NCBI GenBank assembly: GCA_019911785.1
Contig: JAIOJM010000161.1
Location: forward strand, 1 to 23,940
Length of the DNA stretch: 23,940 nucleotides
Source: Sulfuricella sp.
GTDB lineage: Bacteria > Pseudomonadota > Gammaproteobacteria > Burkholderiales > Sulfuricellaceae
Direction of reading: 5' to 3'
Part shown: piece by piece, positions 1 to 7,159 of the stretch
How positions within the stretch are numbered: the first letter of the stretch is position 1
Layout of the letters: each line of letters opens with the position of its first letter
Notes under the pieces: generated by a model
Told to the model about the DNA's origin: nothing
Seen by the model: the letters and a program-made list of their open reading frames with translations, nothing else
The model's database searches: none
Translations under genes and position numbers: made by a program

Positions 1-38
1 ACCCCCACCCTAGCCCTCCCCCTAAAAGAGGGAGGGAA
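1..38. repeat. Interspersed hairpin repeat, family B (copy 1, cut by window edge)
   Basis: A C-rich run, CACCCTAGCCCTCCCCCT, is followed by AAA and AGAGGGAGGG, giving a 10-bp stem (positions 14-36) with one mismatch. The same sequence, including the leading ACCCCCACCCTAGCC, recurs at 18750-18788. It lies just beyond the 3' end of the substrate-binding protein gene and may act as a transcript end. It probably continues to the left of the window. Confidence 0.75.
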
Positions 39-90
39 TGTACGTTGAAAAAAATATACATAAATTGGAAAGGAGCCGCCAGACTTGTAT

Positions 91-2247
91 CTAATCCGGC
101 CTGGCAGCCTGCCTTTCCTTGCGCCGGTAGGCCGCCACGGCCGGCACCAGCCCAACCACCAGCACGACTGCCAGCAGGCCCAGCGGCCACAGCACCGGCT
201 CGTTCCACTCGCGCTGCTTTTTGGCGCGCAAGCCGGCATCGATGCGGACGTACTTCAGGCCGTTATTGGCCATCAGGTTGGGCTTGATGTTCCGGTACCA
301 GGCGTGAAACAGGCTGTACTGCTTGGGATGGAAACCCCAGATCCAGGGCGCATCCTGGCGCGCGATCGCGAGCATTTCGTCGATGATTTTCTGCCGTTCC
401 GGCCCGTTGTCCATGTTCTTCATGCGCTCGAACAAACGGTTGAATTCCGGATTGTCGTAGTTGGCCGAGTTTTCCCCTTCCCCCTTCACTCGTGCGTTGG
501 GGCCATAAAGCAGAAACAGGAAATTCTCCGGGTCGGGGTAGTCGGCGTTCCAGCCCCAGTGGAAAATCTGCGCGTTGCCCTTGCGGATCTTGTCCTGGAA
601 ACGGTTGTAGTCGGTGTTGCGCACCACCAGTTGCAGATCGACCGCCTGGAACTGCTTGCGGATCCAGTCGAGCCGCGCCTTGTCGTCCGGCCCGGTGGCG
701 GTGATATCGAGGTACAGCATCAGCGGCTTGCCGGTCTTCTCGTCGCGCCCGCCCGGGTAGCCGGCCTCGGCCAGCAGCTTTTTGGCGTGTTCGATGGACT
801 TGCGTTTCGGCTTGCCGTCCACCCAGTCGTAGATAACGGGATTGATGCCCCGCTCGCCCTCATGCGCACCGAAAATTCCCGGCGGCAGGGGACCCTGCGC
901 GGGAATGCCGCGTCCGTTGGCGAAGATCGAGATGAATTCCTCGTAGTCGATCGCGATGGAAACCGCCTGCCTGAGCTTCTTCGCCCGCTCCGAAAATCCG
1001 CCTACCACCGGATCGAGCATATTGAAACCATAGTAATAGTTGGTCGCGGTCACCGTGGTCTGCAGGCGGATGCCTTTCTCCTTCATCATGTCGGTCACGT
1101 CCGCCTCACCCTGGGTGGCGACGCGCACCGCCTGATCGAAGCTGTCGGAACTGATGCCGGAGGCATCGTAATAACCCTGCAGAAACTTGTTCCAGTAAGG
1201 AATGCTTTCCTTTTCCAGGCTGAACACCGCCTTGTCGATGAACGGCAGCGGCTTGCCGGCGTCATTCAGCAGCCCGGCTGCGGCGTCATTCGGCTCGCCT
1301 TCGGTCGGATAAGCCTCGCCGTGGAAATTCGGATTGCGCTCCAGCACCATGCGCCGGTTGGGATCGTTCACCGTCAGCATGTAGGGCCCGGTACCGACCG
1401 GGTACCAGTCCAGGGTGAGGTTTTTCTCGGCCATGCCGGGCTGGCCGTAGAAACGGTCTGCCTCCGGCGGCACCGGCGCGAAGAACGGCATCGCCAGCCA
1501 GTAAAGGAATTGCGGATACTTGCCCTTGAGTTTCACCCGATAGGTATGGCGATCCACCACCTCCACCCCGGCCAGCGGGTAGCGCGTCAGATCCAGCCGG
1601 GCACCCGGCGGCAAGGACTTCTGCGCGCCATCCAGCACTTTTGCGTATTCCTTCAGGCCGACGATGTACTCGCCCATCATGCCGAAAATCGGCGAATTCA
1701 GCCGGGGATGGGCCAGCCGCTTGATCTGGTGGACATAATCCGCCGCCTCCAGCTCGCGCGTGCCGGTTTGCGGAAAATCCGCCAGCTTGTAGACCTTGGC
1801 CAGATCCTCCGGCTTCAGGTCGTGATACAGGTAGCGCCCCTGCGCATCGCGGGCAAAGGCCGGGTGCGGCTGGTAACGGATCCCCGGCTTGATGCGGATT
1901 TCATACACGCTGAAGGCGATTTTTTCCGGGGCGCTGTCGGCCGGCAGGGGCTTGCCCTGCGCATCGAGGAACAGCGGCTTGGGCAATTCCGATGCGGCGA
2001 GCGGAATCAGCGTATAGGGGCGCTTCAGGTAATGGTATTGCAGCGGCGGCTCGTAAATCTGGCCGGTGAAGGTGATCTCGTTGGAGCTGTAGGACTGCGC
2101 CGGATCAAGATGCTTGGGCCGTTCGGCAAACGACGAATAGGAAATGTTTGCGCCCTCGTCGGCGACCGGATAGGGGCTGTTCCAGGGCGGGGCGCCACAG
2201 GCCGCCAACAACAATGGCAACAGAACAAAAGACAGGGGTAATTTCAT
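91..2247 (-). CDS. ABC transporter substrate-binding lipoprotein, peptide/SBP_bac_5 type
   Basis: 718 residues. The protein should bind oligopeptides or a similar solute for an ABC importer. The N-terminus is a lipoprotein signal (LLLAAC, lipidated Cys17), and the body has the layout of family-5 solute-binding proteins, with blocks such as QIYEPPLQYHY, NPEFNRLFERM and HWGWNADYPDPENFL. Unusually, residues 685-706 form a hydrophobic membrane segment followed by a basic tail (YRRKERQ), so the protein may be held at both ends in the inner membrane. The length is greater than the usual 500-600 residues. No permease or ATPase gene is in the window; they may lie to the left. ATG at 2245-2247 has no Shine-Dalgarno sequence, and a sigma-70 promoter lies almost directly against it. 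The family call is firm; the ligand is unknown. Confidence 0.88.
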   Translation of the reverse strand: MKLPLSFVLLPLLLAACGAPPWNSPYPVADEGANISYSSFAERPKHLDPAQSYSSNEITFTGQIYEPPLQYHYLKRPYTLIPLAASELPKPLFLDAQGKPLPADSAPEKIAFSVYEIRIKPGIRYQPHPAFARDAQGRYLYHDLKPEDLAKVYKLADFPQTGTRELEAADYVHQIKRLAHPRLNSPIFGMMGEYIVGLKEYAKVLDGAQKSLPPGARLDLTRYPLAGVEVVDRHTYRVKLKGKYPQFLYWLAMPFFAPVPPEADRFYGQPGMAEKNLTLDWYPVGTGPYMLTVNDPNRRMVLERNPNFHGEAYPTEGEPNDAAAGLLNDAGKPLPFIDKAVFSLEKESIPYWNKFLQGYYDASGISSDSFDQAVRVATQGEADVTDMMKEKGIRLQTTVTATNYYYGFNMLDPVVGGFSERAKKLRQAVSIAIDYEEFISIFANGRGIPAQGPLPPGIFGAHEGERGINPVIYDWVDGKPKRKSIEHAKKLLAEAGYPGGRDEKTGKPLMLYLDITATGPDDKARLDWIRKQFQAVDLQLVVRNTDYNRFQDKIRKGNAQIFHWGWNADYPDPENFLFLLYGPNARVKGEGENSANYDNPEFNRLFERMKNMDNGPERQKIIDEMLAIARQDAPWIWGFHPKQYSLFHAWYRNIKPNLMANNGLKYVRIDAGLRAKKQREWNEPVLWPLGLLAVVLVVGLVPAVAAYRRKERQAARPD

Positions 2248-2255
2248 CGAGTTTC

Positions 2256-2285
2256 AGTGTAGCGCAAGCAGCGGCCTGGTGCCAA
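2256..2285 (-). promoter_or_regulatory. Sigma-70 type promoter of the substrate-binding protein gene
   Basis: Read on the minus strand, TTGGCA (2280-2285, 5/6 match to the -35 consensus) is followed by an 18-base spacer and TACACT (2256-2261, 4/6 match to the -10). The -10 ends 8 bases before the ATG, so the predicted transcript starts within about 3 bases of the start codon. That fits the lack of a ribosome binding site and suggests a leaderless mRNA. Inferred from motif and spacing only. Confidence 0.45.
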
Positions 2286-2313
2286 GCAACGATGCCCATT
2301 CAGAGAATTGGGT

Positions 2314-2360
2314 TATAATGCGTTGTAATATCGATTTCCGAACAAACCGCGATTAAGGGA
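2314..2360 (+). promoter_or_regulatory. Candidate -10 element and ribosome binding site of fabI
   Basis: A perfect TATAAT lies at 2314-2319, about 48 bases before the fabI start. No convincing -35 hexamer is present 16-18 bases upstream, so an activator or an atypical -35 would be needed. AAGGGA at 2355-2360 is a good ribosome binding site, 6 bases before ATG 2367. Confidence 0.45.
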
Positions 2361-2366
2361 AAAACA

Positions 2367-3170
2367 ATGGGCTTTCTGGCAAACAAAAAGATCCTGATTA
2401 CCGGGATGATCAGCAACCGTTCCATCGCTTACGGCATCGCCATTGCGATGAAGCGCGAAGGCGCCGAACTCGCCTTCACCTACCAGGGTGAGAAGGTCAG
2501 GGATCGCGTTGCCGGCCTGGCGAAAGAATTCGGTTCCGACCTGGTTTTCCCATGCGACGTCGCCAGCGACGAAGAAATCGACCAGCTATTCATCGACTTG
2601 GGCAAGCACTGGGATGGGCTCGACGGTATCATCCACTCCATCGCCTTCGTGCCGAAACAGGCGCTGGCCGGCGACTACGTCGACTCCGTCACGCGCGAAT
2701 ACTTCCAGATCGCCCACGACATCAGCTCCTATAGTTTCACCGCGCTGGCCAAGGCCGGGCTACCGATGATGCTGGGCCGCAACGCTGCGCTGCTGACCCT
2801 GTGCTACCTCGGCGCGGAACGCACCGTTCCCCACTACAACGTGATGGGCCTGGCCAAGGCTAGCCTCGAAGCCAACGTGCGCTATATGGCGGCGAGCCTG
2901 GGGCCGAAAGGCATCCGCGTCAACGGCCTCTCCGCCGGTCCGATCAAGACCCTGGCGGCAAGCGGCATATCCGACTTCGGCAAGCTGCTTTCCTACAATG
3001 AGAAACACGCCCCGATGCGGCGCAATGTCACCATCGAGGAAGTCGGCAACGTCGCCGCCTTCATGTGCAGCGACCTCGCCAGCGGCATGACCGGCGAGAT
3101 CACCTACGTCGACGGTGGCTTCAACATCACCGCGCTGGGCAACGCCGAAGAAGCGGTGGCGGGGAATTAA
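2367..3170 (+). CDS. fabI: Enoyl-[acyl-carrier-protein] reductase (NADH), FabI
   Basis: 267 residues. It reduces trans-2-enoyl-ACP to acyl-ACP, the last step of each fatty-acid elongation cycle, in the cytosol. The sequence follows Escherichia coli FabI nearly throughout. It has an N-terminal MGFL(A)NKKILITG dinucleotide-binding strand and the [10 protein letters not shown] loop. The catalytic pair is Tyr147 and Tyr157 with Lys164 ([16 protein letters not shown]), and the [11 protein letters not shown] substrate-loop motif follows. Residue 93 is Ala where E. coli has Gly; Ala is also found here in the Staphylococcus enzyme, so this is natural variation. The start has a good ribosome binding site and the MGFL start is the family's usual one. 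It is a single gene, divergent from the transporter lipoprotein and convergent with the alcohol dehydrogenase. Confidence 0.97.
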   Translation: MGFLANKKILITGMISNRSIAYGIAIAMKREGAELAFTYQGEKVRDRVAGLAKEFGSDLVFPCDVASDEEIDQLFIDLGKHWDGLDGIIHSIAFVPKQALAGDYVDSVTREYFQIAHDISSYSFTALAKAGLPMMLGRNAALLTLCYLGAERTVPHYNVMGLAKASLEANVRYMAASLGPKGIRVNGLSAGPIKTLAASGISDFGKLLSYNEKHAPMRRNVTIEEVGNVAAFMCSDLASGMTGEITYVDGGFNITALGNAEEAVAGN

Positions 3171-3183
3171 ACCCAAAAAAGCA

Positions 3184-3333
3184 ATTAACCACGAATTCAC
3201 ACGAATAAAGCACGAATGTTCACGAATAATCAAACGATTAGCGAGAATCGCCCAATTCACCTATTTGGTGAGGCGATATTTGTTGTTAACTATTTGTGTT
3301 CATTCGTGAACATTCGTGTCATTCGTGGTTAAT
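3184..3333. repeat. Inverted repeat element, family C (CACGAAT-type)
   Basis: The convergent gap between fabI and the alcohol dehydrogenase is filled by an imperfect inverted repeat. The left arm at 3184-3227 begins ATTAACCACGAAT and contains repeated CACGAAT units. The right arm at 3302-3333 is its reverse complement (ATTCGTGAACATTCG, ending TTCGTGGTTAAT) minus one 12-base stretch. The arms enclose about 74 bases containing a smaller CACC-TATTT-GGTG hairpin. It may serve as a terminator for both genes. Arms like this recur in many proteobacterial genomes; no second copy was noticed in this window. Confidence 0.75.
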
Positions 3334-3346
3334 TACGGTTTTTAGG

Positions 3347-4534
3347 TTAAAGGCAACGCAGCAGAATCTCCCTGACCTCCCCATCGGTCAACACGATGGG
3401 GTTGGTCTTCATGCTGCTGCCGCGGCAGTTTGCCACGATCAGGTCCAGATCGGCTTCGCGGATGCCGTAGGCGCCCAATGACGGAACATTCATCCTTGCC
3501 GTCCTCTCCTTGAGGGTTTGCACCAGAAACGCCCTTGCTGCGACGTCATCGACAGGGTGTTTGTCCTGGAACAAGCGGCCAATTCGGGCGTATTTCTCCA
3601 GCGCCGGGTTGCCCGGGTCACGCTCTTCCAGTGCACGGATATTGATTTCCGTCGCCTCCGCCACGGTTGCGCCACAGGCCACGCCATGCGGCACCGGAAA
3701 GAACGCCCCCAGCGGGGCCGCCAGGCCGTGCACCGATCCCAGTCCCACCTGCGCCAGGGTAATGCCCGACAGCAATGCGGCATAAGCCATTCCCGCCCTG
3801 CCCTCGGCCGCCTTCTCGCCGCCCTCGTACCAATTCAGCAGACCTTCGCGCACGTAACCCAGGCCGCTCAGCGCCAGCGCATCGGTAAAGGGATTGGCAC
3901 GGGTCGAAACGAAAGATTCCAGCAACTGGGTCAACGCGTCCATGCCGTTGGCGGCAATCAGGTCGGGCGGGCAGGTGGCGAGCAGTGCCGGGTCCACCAC
4001 CGCATATTTCGCCACCAGCAGGTCGTGGCGGAAGGATTTCTTGAAGCCGTCCGGCCCGTGCATGCTGAGGACGGCATTCTTGGTGGCCTCCGAACCGGTG
4101 CCAGCGGTGGTCGGCACCGCGATGAAGGGCAGCGACGGTCCTTGATAAGGCAGCTCCGGCCCCACCCCTTCGAGGTGGTCCATCACCGAATTGCCGTGGG
4201 GCAGCAACCCGGCAATCGCCTTGGCGGCATCCAGCACGCTGCCGCCACCGATGCCCAGCACGACCTCGATGCCGGCATGGCGGTATACCCTGACGGCCTG
4301 GTCCACCAGACCAGGCGAAGGCTCCTGCTCCACCACCATATCTTCCCAGGATACCCCTTGTCCCTTCAGTGCGTCGATCAGTCCCTGCCAATGGAGAGAG
4401 GCACGAAACGACTTGCTCCCGGTAACGATCAGCACGCGTTTGCCCAGCGACTGGAGCAACTCGGGCACATCGTTCAGGCGACCCTCACCAAAAATAATTT
4501 TCGGCAGGCCTGAAACAGAAAATGAAGATATCAT
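3347..4534 (-). CDS. Iron-containing (type III) alcohol dehydrogenase family protein
   Basis: 395 residues. A probable NAD(P)H-dependent alcohol/aldehyde oxidoreductase of the Fe-ADH family. The N-terminal Rossmann-like half has GIGGGSVLDAAKA (94-106) for nucleotide binding and PTTAGTGSEAT (141-151). The metal site is expected at Asp199, His269 and His283 (NGMDALTQ, SVHGLAAPLG, FPVPHG). The family's first histidine, four residues after the Asp, is replaced by Gln203. DALTQ seems to be a subfamily trait rather than a lesion, because the rest of the domain is intact. The substrate is not predictable; butanol dehydrogenase-like or lactaldehyde reductase-like are options. No Shine-Dalgarno sequence is visible before ATG 4534, and no other in-frame start fits better. 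It stands alone, divergent from the DUF302 gene. Confidence 0.9.
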   Translation of the reverse strand: MISSFSVSGLPKIIFGEGRLNDVPELLQSLGKRVLIVTGSKSFRASLHWQGLIDALKGQGVSWEDMVVEQEPSPGLVDQAVRVYRHAGIEVVLGIGGGSVLDAAKAIAGLLPHGNSVMDHLEGVGPELPYQGPSLPFIAVPTTAGTGSEATKNAVLSMHGPDGFKKSFRHDLLVAKYAVVDPALLATCPPDLIAANGMDALTQLLESFVSTRANPFTDALALSGLGYVREGLLNWYEGGEKAAEGRAGMAYAALLSGITLAQVGLGSVHGLAAPLGAFFPVPHGVACGATVAEATEINIRALEERDPGNPALEKYARIGRLFQDKHPVDDVAARAFLVQTLKERTARMNVPSLGAYGIREADLDLIVANCRGSSMKTNPIVLTDGEVREILLRCL

Positions 4535-4604
4535 GTCAGTGGCAATTCAAACAGAAAGCCCGATTCTACTGGATTTACCCCCTACAGGAACGATCTGGAA
4601 TTCG

Positions 4605-4645
4605 AGATATTGATATCTTGTATTATGGGTATATTAGAATATACT
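4605..4645 (+). promoter_or_regulatory. Candidate promoter with two palindromic operators upstream of the DUF302 gene
   Basis: TTGTAT (4618-4623), a 16-base spacer and TATACT (4640-4645) form a plausible sigma-70 promoter. Two palindromes overlap it. AGATAT-TG-ATATCT (4605-4618) ends on the -35. GTATATT-AG-AATATAC (4629-4644), perfect in both arms, covers most of the -10. Their centres are 25 bases apart. Their place suggests a repressor site. AT-rich palindromes of this kind are typical of ArsR/SmtB-type regulators, but the regulator is not in the window, so the assignment is inference. Confidence 0.45.
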
Positions 4646-4664
4646 TAACATGTAGGAGGTTGTT

Positions 4665-4712
4665 TTGTCATTGCGCTTTATCAATGGCCTCAAGTTATTG
4701 TTTGCGGTATAA
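4665..4712 (+). CDS. Possible 15-residue leader peptide upstream of the DUF302 gene
   Basis: A perfect AGGAGG (4654-4659) sits 5 bases before a TTG codon (4665-4667) that opens a 15-codon frame, MSLRFINGLKLLFAV, ending at TAA 4710-4712. The peptide is basic then hydrophobic. It lies just downstream of the candidate promoter and 36 bases before the DUF302 gene. It could be a translated leader, or the worn-out start of an older gene. The strong ribosome binding site is the only real support, and no family is recognised. Confidence 0.2.
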   Translation: MSLRFINGLKLLFAV

Positions 4713-4748
4713 ACTCAGATTTTATCCAGGTTCGGGAGGACTGCCAAA

Positions 4749-5294
4749 ATGTTAAAAATTATCAGTGGTTTTATTGCGGGGTTGGCCTTTATCGGGTTCA
4801 TGGCTTATAACTACATGAATAGCATCATGTTCTGGGAAATCCCCAGCCCGTTCGGCGTCGAGGAAACTGCCGCCCGCATCCAGCAGAACATCCAGAATGC
4901 CGGTAATGGCTGGGCCCTGGCTGGCCTGCGCAATCCGGCCAAGGCCGTCGAAGCGGATGGCGGCAATGCCTTGCCGGTATTGATGGTCGAAGCCTGCAGC
5001 ACCAAATACTCCGGCCCCATTCTCAGGGACGACACGGTCCGTTTCCTCTCCATCCTGATGCCCTGCAAGATTTCCATTTACAAGAAAAATGACGGCAAAA
5101 CCTACATTGCCGGGATGAATGCCGGACTGATGGGCAAGATGTTCGGCCCCATGGTGGGCGAAGTCATGGGCCACGTCGCAAAAGATCAGGCCAAGTTCGT
5201 GATCTTCGATGCGAGCAAACCTGCACCCCCGTTGATCAAAGGCACGCCTGGCGCAGCCGGTGGCGCAGCTGCGGGTGGCGGTGGCGGCTGCTAG
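4749..5294 (+). CDS. Membrane-anchored DUF302 protein
   Basis: 181 residues. Residues 4-22 form one N-terminal membrane helix (or uncleaved signal). Residues of about 38-150 match the DUF302 pattern: VEETAARIQQNIQNAG at the start, ALPVLMVEACSTKYSG in the middle, and LMPCKISIYKKNDGKTYI near the end of the core. DUF302 proteins have no settled biochemical role and are frequent in sulfur-metabolising bacteria. The last 14 residues are Gly/Ala-rich and end in a terminal Cys (GGGGGC). GGGAGGA at 4734-4740 is the ribosome binding site, 8 bases before ATG. It precedes the octaheme cytochrome gene in the same direction with a 211-base spacer holding a repeat, so shared expression is possible but not assured. 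Confidence 0.75.
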   Translation: MLKIISGFIAGLAFIGFMAYNYMNSIMFWEIPSPFGVEETAARIQQNIQNAGNGWALAGLRNPAKAVEADGGNALPVLMVEACSTKYSGPILRDDTVRFLSILMPCKISIYKKNDGKTYIAGMNAGLMGKMFGPMVGEVMGHVAKDQAKFVIFDASKPAPPLIKGTPGAAGGAAAGGGGGC

Positions 5295-5310
5295 GCGGCT
5301 CGATGAACCC

Positions 5311-5462
5311 GCGATTCACCATGACCGTTTCCCTCTCTCCTAGCTCTCTCCCGGAGGGCTGCCCTCTCCCCAACCCTCTCCCGCAAGCGGGAGAGGGGGC
5401 AAACGTGAAGGGCACTTGTTTTGATTTGAGGGACGAAGTCTCGCTTCGCGAGTTTCACGTTA
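5311..5462. repeat. Interspersed repeat, family A (long copy)
   Basis: The copy opens with GCGATTCACCATGACCG and the following CTCTCTCCTA..TCTCTCCC, and closes with TCTCGCTTCGCGAGTTTCAC. Both ends match the copy at 12451-12537 almost base for base. This copy carries an extra internal stretch of about 65 bases, including a perfect hairpin at 5374-5397 (CCCTCTCCCGC, AA, GCGGGAGAGGG). The closing part has its own small CTCGC-TTC-GCGAG hairpin. It fills the gap between the DUF302 and octaheme genes and could attenuate transcription between them. Confidence 0.85.
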
Positions 5463-5505
5463 TAGCGGACTATTCGCAAAAAAGATCGCATCAGGAGGGA
5501 GTATT

Positions 5506-7155
5506 ATGTTTTCAAAATTAAAAATCGCCCTGTCCACGCTGGTGGCAGGGGCCACGCTGGCAGCGCTGACTGCTTTCGCCTCGCCTGCCCCCGTGCAGAC
5601 AACGACAGCAGCGCCGGCCCCGGCAGCCATGGTCAAAAAGGAAGGCAACTCCACCGCAGACCACAGCAAGTTCAAGGAACTGCAGAAGACCTTCAAAACC
5701 GCGCCGGAAGTCACCAAGGCCTGCCTCTCCTGCCACACCGAGGCCGCCAGGCAGATTCAGAAGACCAAGCACTGGACTTTTGAATTCATCAACCCCGAGA
5801 CCCAACAGAAGTTGGGCAAGAAGCACGTCATCAACAACTTCTGTACCGCTGTGGAATCGAATCAGAAATTCTGCAACGCCTGCCACGTCGGCTACGGCTG
5901 GGAGAATGACAAGTTCGACTTCACCGCGGAAGAAAACGTCGACTGCGTCGTGTGCCACGAATCCACCGGCACCTACCGCAAAGTGCCAGGTTTGTCGGGC
6001 CATCCTACCTATAAGGACATGGAGTTCCCGCCGCATTCCGGCAAGATCGTCAAAGCTCCTGATCTCAGCAAAGTAGCCCAGAGCGTCGGCAAAACCAGTC
6101 GCGCGAACTGTGGCGCCTGCCACTTCAATGGCGGCGGCGGCGATGCAGTGAAGCACGGCGACCTCGACAGCACGCTGAAAGATCCGCCCAAATACCTCGA
6201 TATTCACATGGAGAAAAAAGGGCTGAACTTCAGCTGCGGCACCTGCCACATGACCTCCGCCCACCAGGTTCCGGGCAGCCGCTACGCACCGACGGTAGCC
6301 GGCAACAAGGATGTTGTTCCCCCGCACATGCGCGGCAAGGTTGACAACAGCAACCCCGCCAGTTGCCAGTCCTGCCACGGTAACAAGCCGCATCCGGCAA
6401 AAATGGCCAAGCTGAACGAGCATACCGACAAGATTGCTTGCCAGACCTGCCATATTCCCGAGTTCGCGCGCGGCCAAGCCACCAAGATGACCTGGAACTG
6501 GTCGACTGCAGGCCAGCTCACGCCTGAAGGCAAGCCGATCACCAAGAAGGATAGCGCGGGACGCAACGCCTACGACAGCAAGAAGGGCGATTTCACCTGG
6601 GAAGACCACGTTATTCCGGAATACATCTGGTTCAACGGCAAGGTGAATTACACCCTGCGCGAAACCAAGCTGGACCCCAGCAAGGTCGTCAAGATCAACA
6701 GCTTCGAGGGTAGCCCCACCGATGGCAAGTCATTGATCTGGCCGGTCAAGGTGTTCCGTGGTCAGCAGCCTTACGACTCCGTCAGCAACACGCTGCTGGT
6801 GCCGCACGTCTTCGGTGCCGACGGCGACTCATACTGGTCGAACTTCAACTGGGACAAAGCCCTGGAAGCCGGCATGAAAGCCGCCAACGCCCCCTACAGC
6901 GGCAAATACGGCTTCGTCAAAACCGAAATGAGCTGGCCGATCACCCACATGGTCGCACCCAAGGCCGATGCGCTCACCTGCGCCCAGTGCCATAGCGAGA
7001 ATGGCCGCCTCAAGAACGTCAAAGGCATCTACATGCCGGGCCGGGGCGACAACAACCCGCTGCTCGACATGGCAGGCTGGGGACTTGCCTTGCTGACCCT
7101 GATCGGCGTGCTGGTCCACGGCGCCGGCCGCATCTATGCCCACAGGAAAGGATAA
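5506..7155 (+). CDS. Octaheme c-type cytochrome, tetrathionate-reductase (OTR) family, with C-terminal membrane anchor
   Basis: 549 residues. A Sec signal peptide (cleavage near Ala26) is followed by an Ala/Pro/Thr-rich linker and eight CXXCH heme sites, with first cysteines at 73, 123, 147, 202, 244, 287, 312 and 492. There is a long 176-residue gap between hemes 7 and 8. Residues 519-541 are a membrane helix with a basic tail (YAHRKG), so the heme domain faces the periplasm. Heme number, the KTKHWTFEF block after heme 1 and the spacing match the octaheme tetrathionate reductase family. Purified Shewanella OTR reduces tetrathionate, nitrite and hydroxylamine, so the physiological substrate here is open. 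AGGAGGG (5492-5498) is a strong ribosome binding site. The cytochrome b gene starts 4 bases after the stop, implying a quinone-linked membrane complex. Confidence 0.9.
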   Translation: MFSKLKIALSTLVAGATLAALTAFASPAPVQTTTAAPAPAAMVKKEGNSTADHSKFKELQKTFKTAPEVTKACLSCHTEAARQIQKTKHWTFEFINPETQQKLGKKHVINNFCTAVESNQKFCNACHVGYGWENDKFDFTAEENVDCVVCHESTGTYRKVPGLSGHPTYKDMEFPPHSGKIVKAPDLSKVAQSVGKTSRANCGACHFNGGGGDAVKHGDLDSTLKDPPKYLDIHMEKKGLNFSCGTCHMTSAHQVPGSRYAPTVAGNKDVVPPHMRGKVDNSNPASCQSCHGNKPHPAKMAKLNEHTDKIACQTCHIPEFARGQATKMTWNWSTAGQLTPEGKPITKKDSAGRNAYDSKKGDFTWEDHVIPEYIWFNGKVNYTLRETKLDPSKVVKINSFEGSPTDGKSLIWPVKVFRGQQPYDSVSNTLLVPHVFGADGDSYWSNFNWDKALEAGMKAANAPYSGKYGFVKTEMSWPITHMVAPKADALTCAQCHSENGRLKNVKGIYMPGRGDNNPLLDMAGWGLALLTLIGVLVHGAGRIYAHRKG

Positions 7156-7159
7156 GATC

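Noticed and set aside
85..2241. 718-residue open frame on the + strand opposite the substrate-binding protein
   Set aside because: It mirrors the minus-strand gene, and its protein has no recognisable domain; a GC-rich antisense shadow.
2640..2660. Ala at FabI position 93, where E. coli changes of Gly93 give inhibitor resistance
   Set aside because: Ala is natural at this place in other, inhibitor-sensitive FabI enzymes, so nothing can be claimed from it.
4532..4612. 26-codon + strand frame MSVAIQTESPILLDL.. overlapping the start of the alcohol dehydrogenase
   Set aside because: It looks protein-like but has no good ribosome binding site and runs through the palindrome; there is no support beyond chance.
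5303..5521. Small frame MNPRFTMTVSLSP..PLPNPLPQAGEG across the family A repeat
   Set aside because: This kind of peptide arises from the low-complexity hairpin repeat and is a known annotation artefact.
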